64,000 nt of DNA, from NCBI GenBank assembly GCA_028871455.1, contig JAGWNF010000013.1:1-64000 (forward strand), written 5' to 3'. This document shows, in pieces, positions 63,093-64,000 of the stretch. The notes below the pieces were generated by a model. The model made no database searches. It was not told the DNA's origin and saw only the letters and a list, made by a program, of their open reading frames with translations. This DNA comes from Alphaproteobacteria bacterium. Its GTDB lineage: Bacteria > Pseudomonadota > Alphaproteobacteria > ATCC43930 > CGMCC-115725. Each line of letters begins with the position of its first letter. The stretch's first letter is position 1. The translations under genes were made by a program, and so were the position numbers.

Positions 63093-63545
63093 TTACGTCC
63101 TGCCTGCGCTGCAGAATCGCCAGACGTGACCGTGGCGGGCGTAGAGGAGCAGGTAATGATGTTCGTCGGCATCGGCGATCAGGACGACGAGTCGATCGCC
63201 GAGGCAGCTGTGGTCGGGCTGAACCGGTGCACTGAGCCGCTTCGCCCGAGCACAAGCCGCGACGATCGACGGCAACGGACCCCGGACGGCAGCGAGTAGC
63301 GCGCCGTCGAGCGAGACGTGATAGCGCCAAGCAGTACCGTTCTTGACCGAGGCGCGCACTTCGATCCGGCCCAGCCGCGACTTATAATAGCCGGCCTCAT
63401 GTTCGCCATCGGCCCGTCCGGGCCCGATCGGATGAAAGGCAATAGCGGCGCAGATTCGCGACGACAGTCGCTCCGCCGCTCGTCCAGGCAGTCCGACTCC
63501 GACAACGGCCAGCACGGCGGTCAGCACGAAAGCGAAGCGCAGCAT
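63093..63545 (-). CDS. Secreted hypothetical protein
   Basis: 150 residues with a signal peptide (residues 1-24, AFVLTAVLAVVGVGLPGRAAE). The mature part has four Cys (RICAAI, VAACARAKRL, HSCLGD, RFCSAG), enough for two disulfides, and beta-rich segments (RIEVRASVKNGTAWRYHVSLDG, HYLLLYARHGHVWRFC). I do not recognise the family. It is divergent from the DUF1194 gene and convergent with the S41 peptidase. Confidence 0.55.
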   Translation of the reverse strand: MLRFAFVLTAVLAVVGVGLPGRAAERLSSRICAAIAFHPIGPGRADGEHEAGYYKSRLGRIEVRASVKNGTAWRYHVSLDGALLAAVRGPLPSIVAACARAKRLSAPVQPDHSCLGDRLVVLIADADEHHYLLLYARHGHVWRFCSAGRT

Positions 63546-63623
63546 TGGGCGGGATTATGTTGGGCTGCCGCCGACGCTGCAAGCATGCTCGCCAAAGGCG
63601 AGCGTTTGTTGTTTGCTGCGGCA

Positions 63624-64000
63624 AATGAAGCTCCTGATCGGGATTGGGGTGCTCCTCGTGCTGCTCACTGGGACGGCACGAGCCGCGGATACTGACCTCG
63701 CGCTCGTCATGGCTATCGACGTTTCAGGCAGCATCGATCCGGCTGAATACCGGCTCCAGCACGAAGGCATCGCCCGTGCCTTCGAAAATCCGGCGGTCCT
63801 ATCGGCTATCGCCGGCGGCACGCACGGTGCGATCGACGTCACGGTGATGGAGTGGTCGGACCGCAACAAGCAGGTCATCATTGTGCCGTGGACGCGCGTT
63901 TCGGATCAGTCCTCGGCGGCGGCCTTCGCCGATCACGTCCGGGCTGCACATCGGACATCGGCCGGCCTGACTGCGATCGGCGACGCGATGCTCGCCGCCG
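63624..64000 (+). CDS. DUF1194 (von Willebrand factor A-like) protein, partial
   Basis: ATG at 63624 opens a frame that runs off the window. A signal peptide (KLLIGIGVLLVLLTGTARA) precedes TDLALVMAIDVSGSIDPAEYRLQHEGIARAF, where DVSGSI is the MIDAS metal site of VWA domains, then VTVMEWSDRNKQVIIVPWTRV and GLTAIGDAMLAA. DUF1194 proteins are exported, and their function is not established. About 125 codons are visible. Confidence 0.85.

Noticed and set aside
1-64000. CRISPR array or large direct repeats
   Set aside because: No regularly spaced repeats seen; recurring GC-rich words are codon-usage effects.

Overview
The window is 64 kb of high-GC chromosome from an alphaproteobacterium. Gene order suggests the Rhodospirillales or a close relative: folK-pyrE-rpoZ-RSH-pdxJ-acpS-lepB-rnc-era-recO-parC on one strand, gatCBA/ruvX/pyrB/pyrX/plsY/dprA/topA/rnr, and a FolP with an N-terminal extension of about 125 residues. 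This placement is an inference from synteny and protein style, not from a database search.

Region 1 (1-6.2 kb) is accessory. It holds an IS3-family transposase fragment spliced into the 3' end of a phage-type DUF5131 gene, a DUF5996 gene, an orphan phage terminase small subunit behind a strong terminator, a DUF2784 membrane protein, a relic of a DUF2905 gene, a secreted Tyr/Pro/His-rich protein and a large Ala/Pro-rich membrane protein.

Region 2 (6.2-13.4 kb) is the most interesting part. Two perfect FNR/FixK boxes (TTGAT-N4-ATCAA) flank the gene for an exported SH3-like monohaem cytochrome c. Behind it lie a Tat-exported TMAO/DMSO-reductase-type molybdoenzyme, a Rieske protein, a cytochrome b of b6 type fused to two c-haem domains, and menA. 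I read this as an oxygen-controlled respiratory module. In it a menaquinol-oxidising Rieske/cytochrome b complex, rather than the usual NapC/TorC-type quinol dehydrogenase, would exchange electrons with the molybdoenzyme.

Region 3 (13.4-28.7 kb) is a long minus-strand block of core genes: folate (folK), pyrimidine (pyrE), stringent response (RSH, rpoZ), pyridoxine (pdxJ), ACP activation (acpS), protein export (lepB), RNA processing and ribosome assembly (rnc, era), repair (recO), topoisomerase IV (parC), TusA and a Coq10-like protein. Exopolysaccharide-type genes (glycosyltransferase, GDP-mannose dehydrogenase) and an XRE regulator broken by a one-base frameshift are embedded in it.

Region 4 (28.7-44.2 kb) holds a NYN-domain protein, a family 5 uracil-DNA glycosylase, smpB, dapA, a lytic transglycosylase, a haloacid dehalogenase, a threonine dehydratase relic, and a bactofilin/M23 peptidase pair. 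It then has a LapG-like cysteine protease, an RHH-PAS protein, a CpaA prepilin peptidase and a complete Lap-type type I secretion system (TolC, ABC transporter, HlyD), with no adhesin substrate in view.

Region 5 (44.2-64 kb) has folP and folB, then a tRNA-Ser(GCU) with a decayed integrase at its 3' end. A small conserved protein with its own terminator and manC follow, then gatBAC, ruvX, pyrB with a probably non-catalytic dihydroorotase, plsY, dprA, topA, an RNase R gene lacking its usual N-terminal domain, an S41 protease, a small secreted protein and the start of a DUF1194 gene. No CRISPR array was seen.
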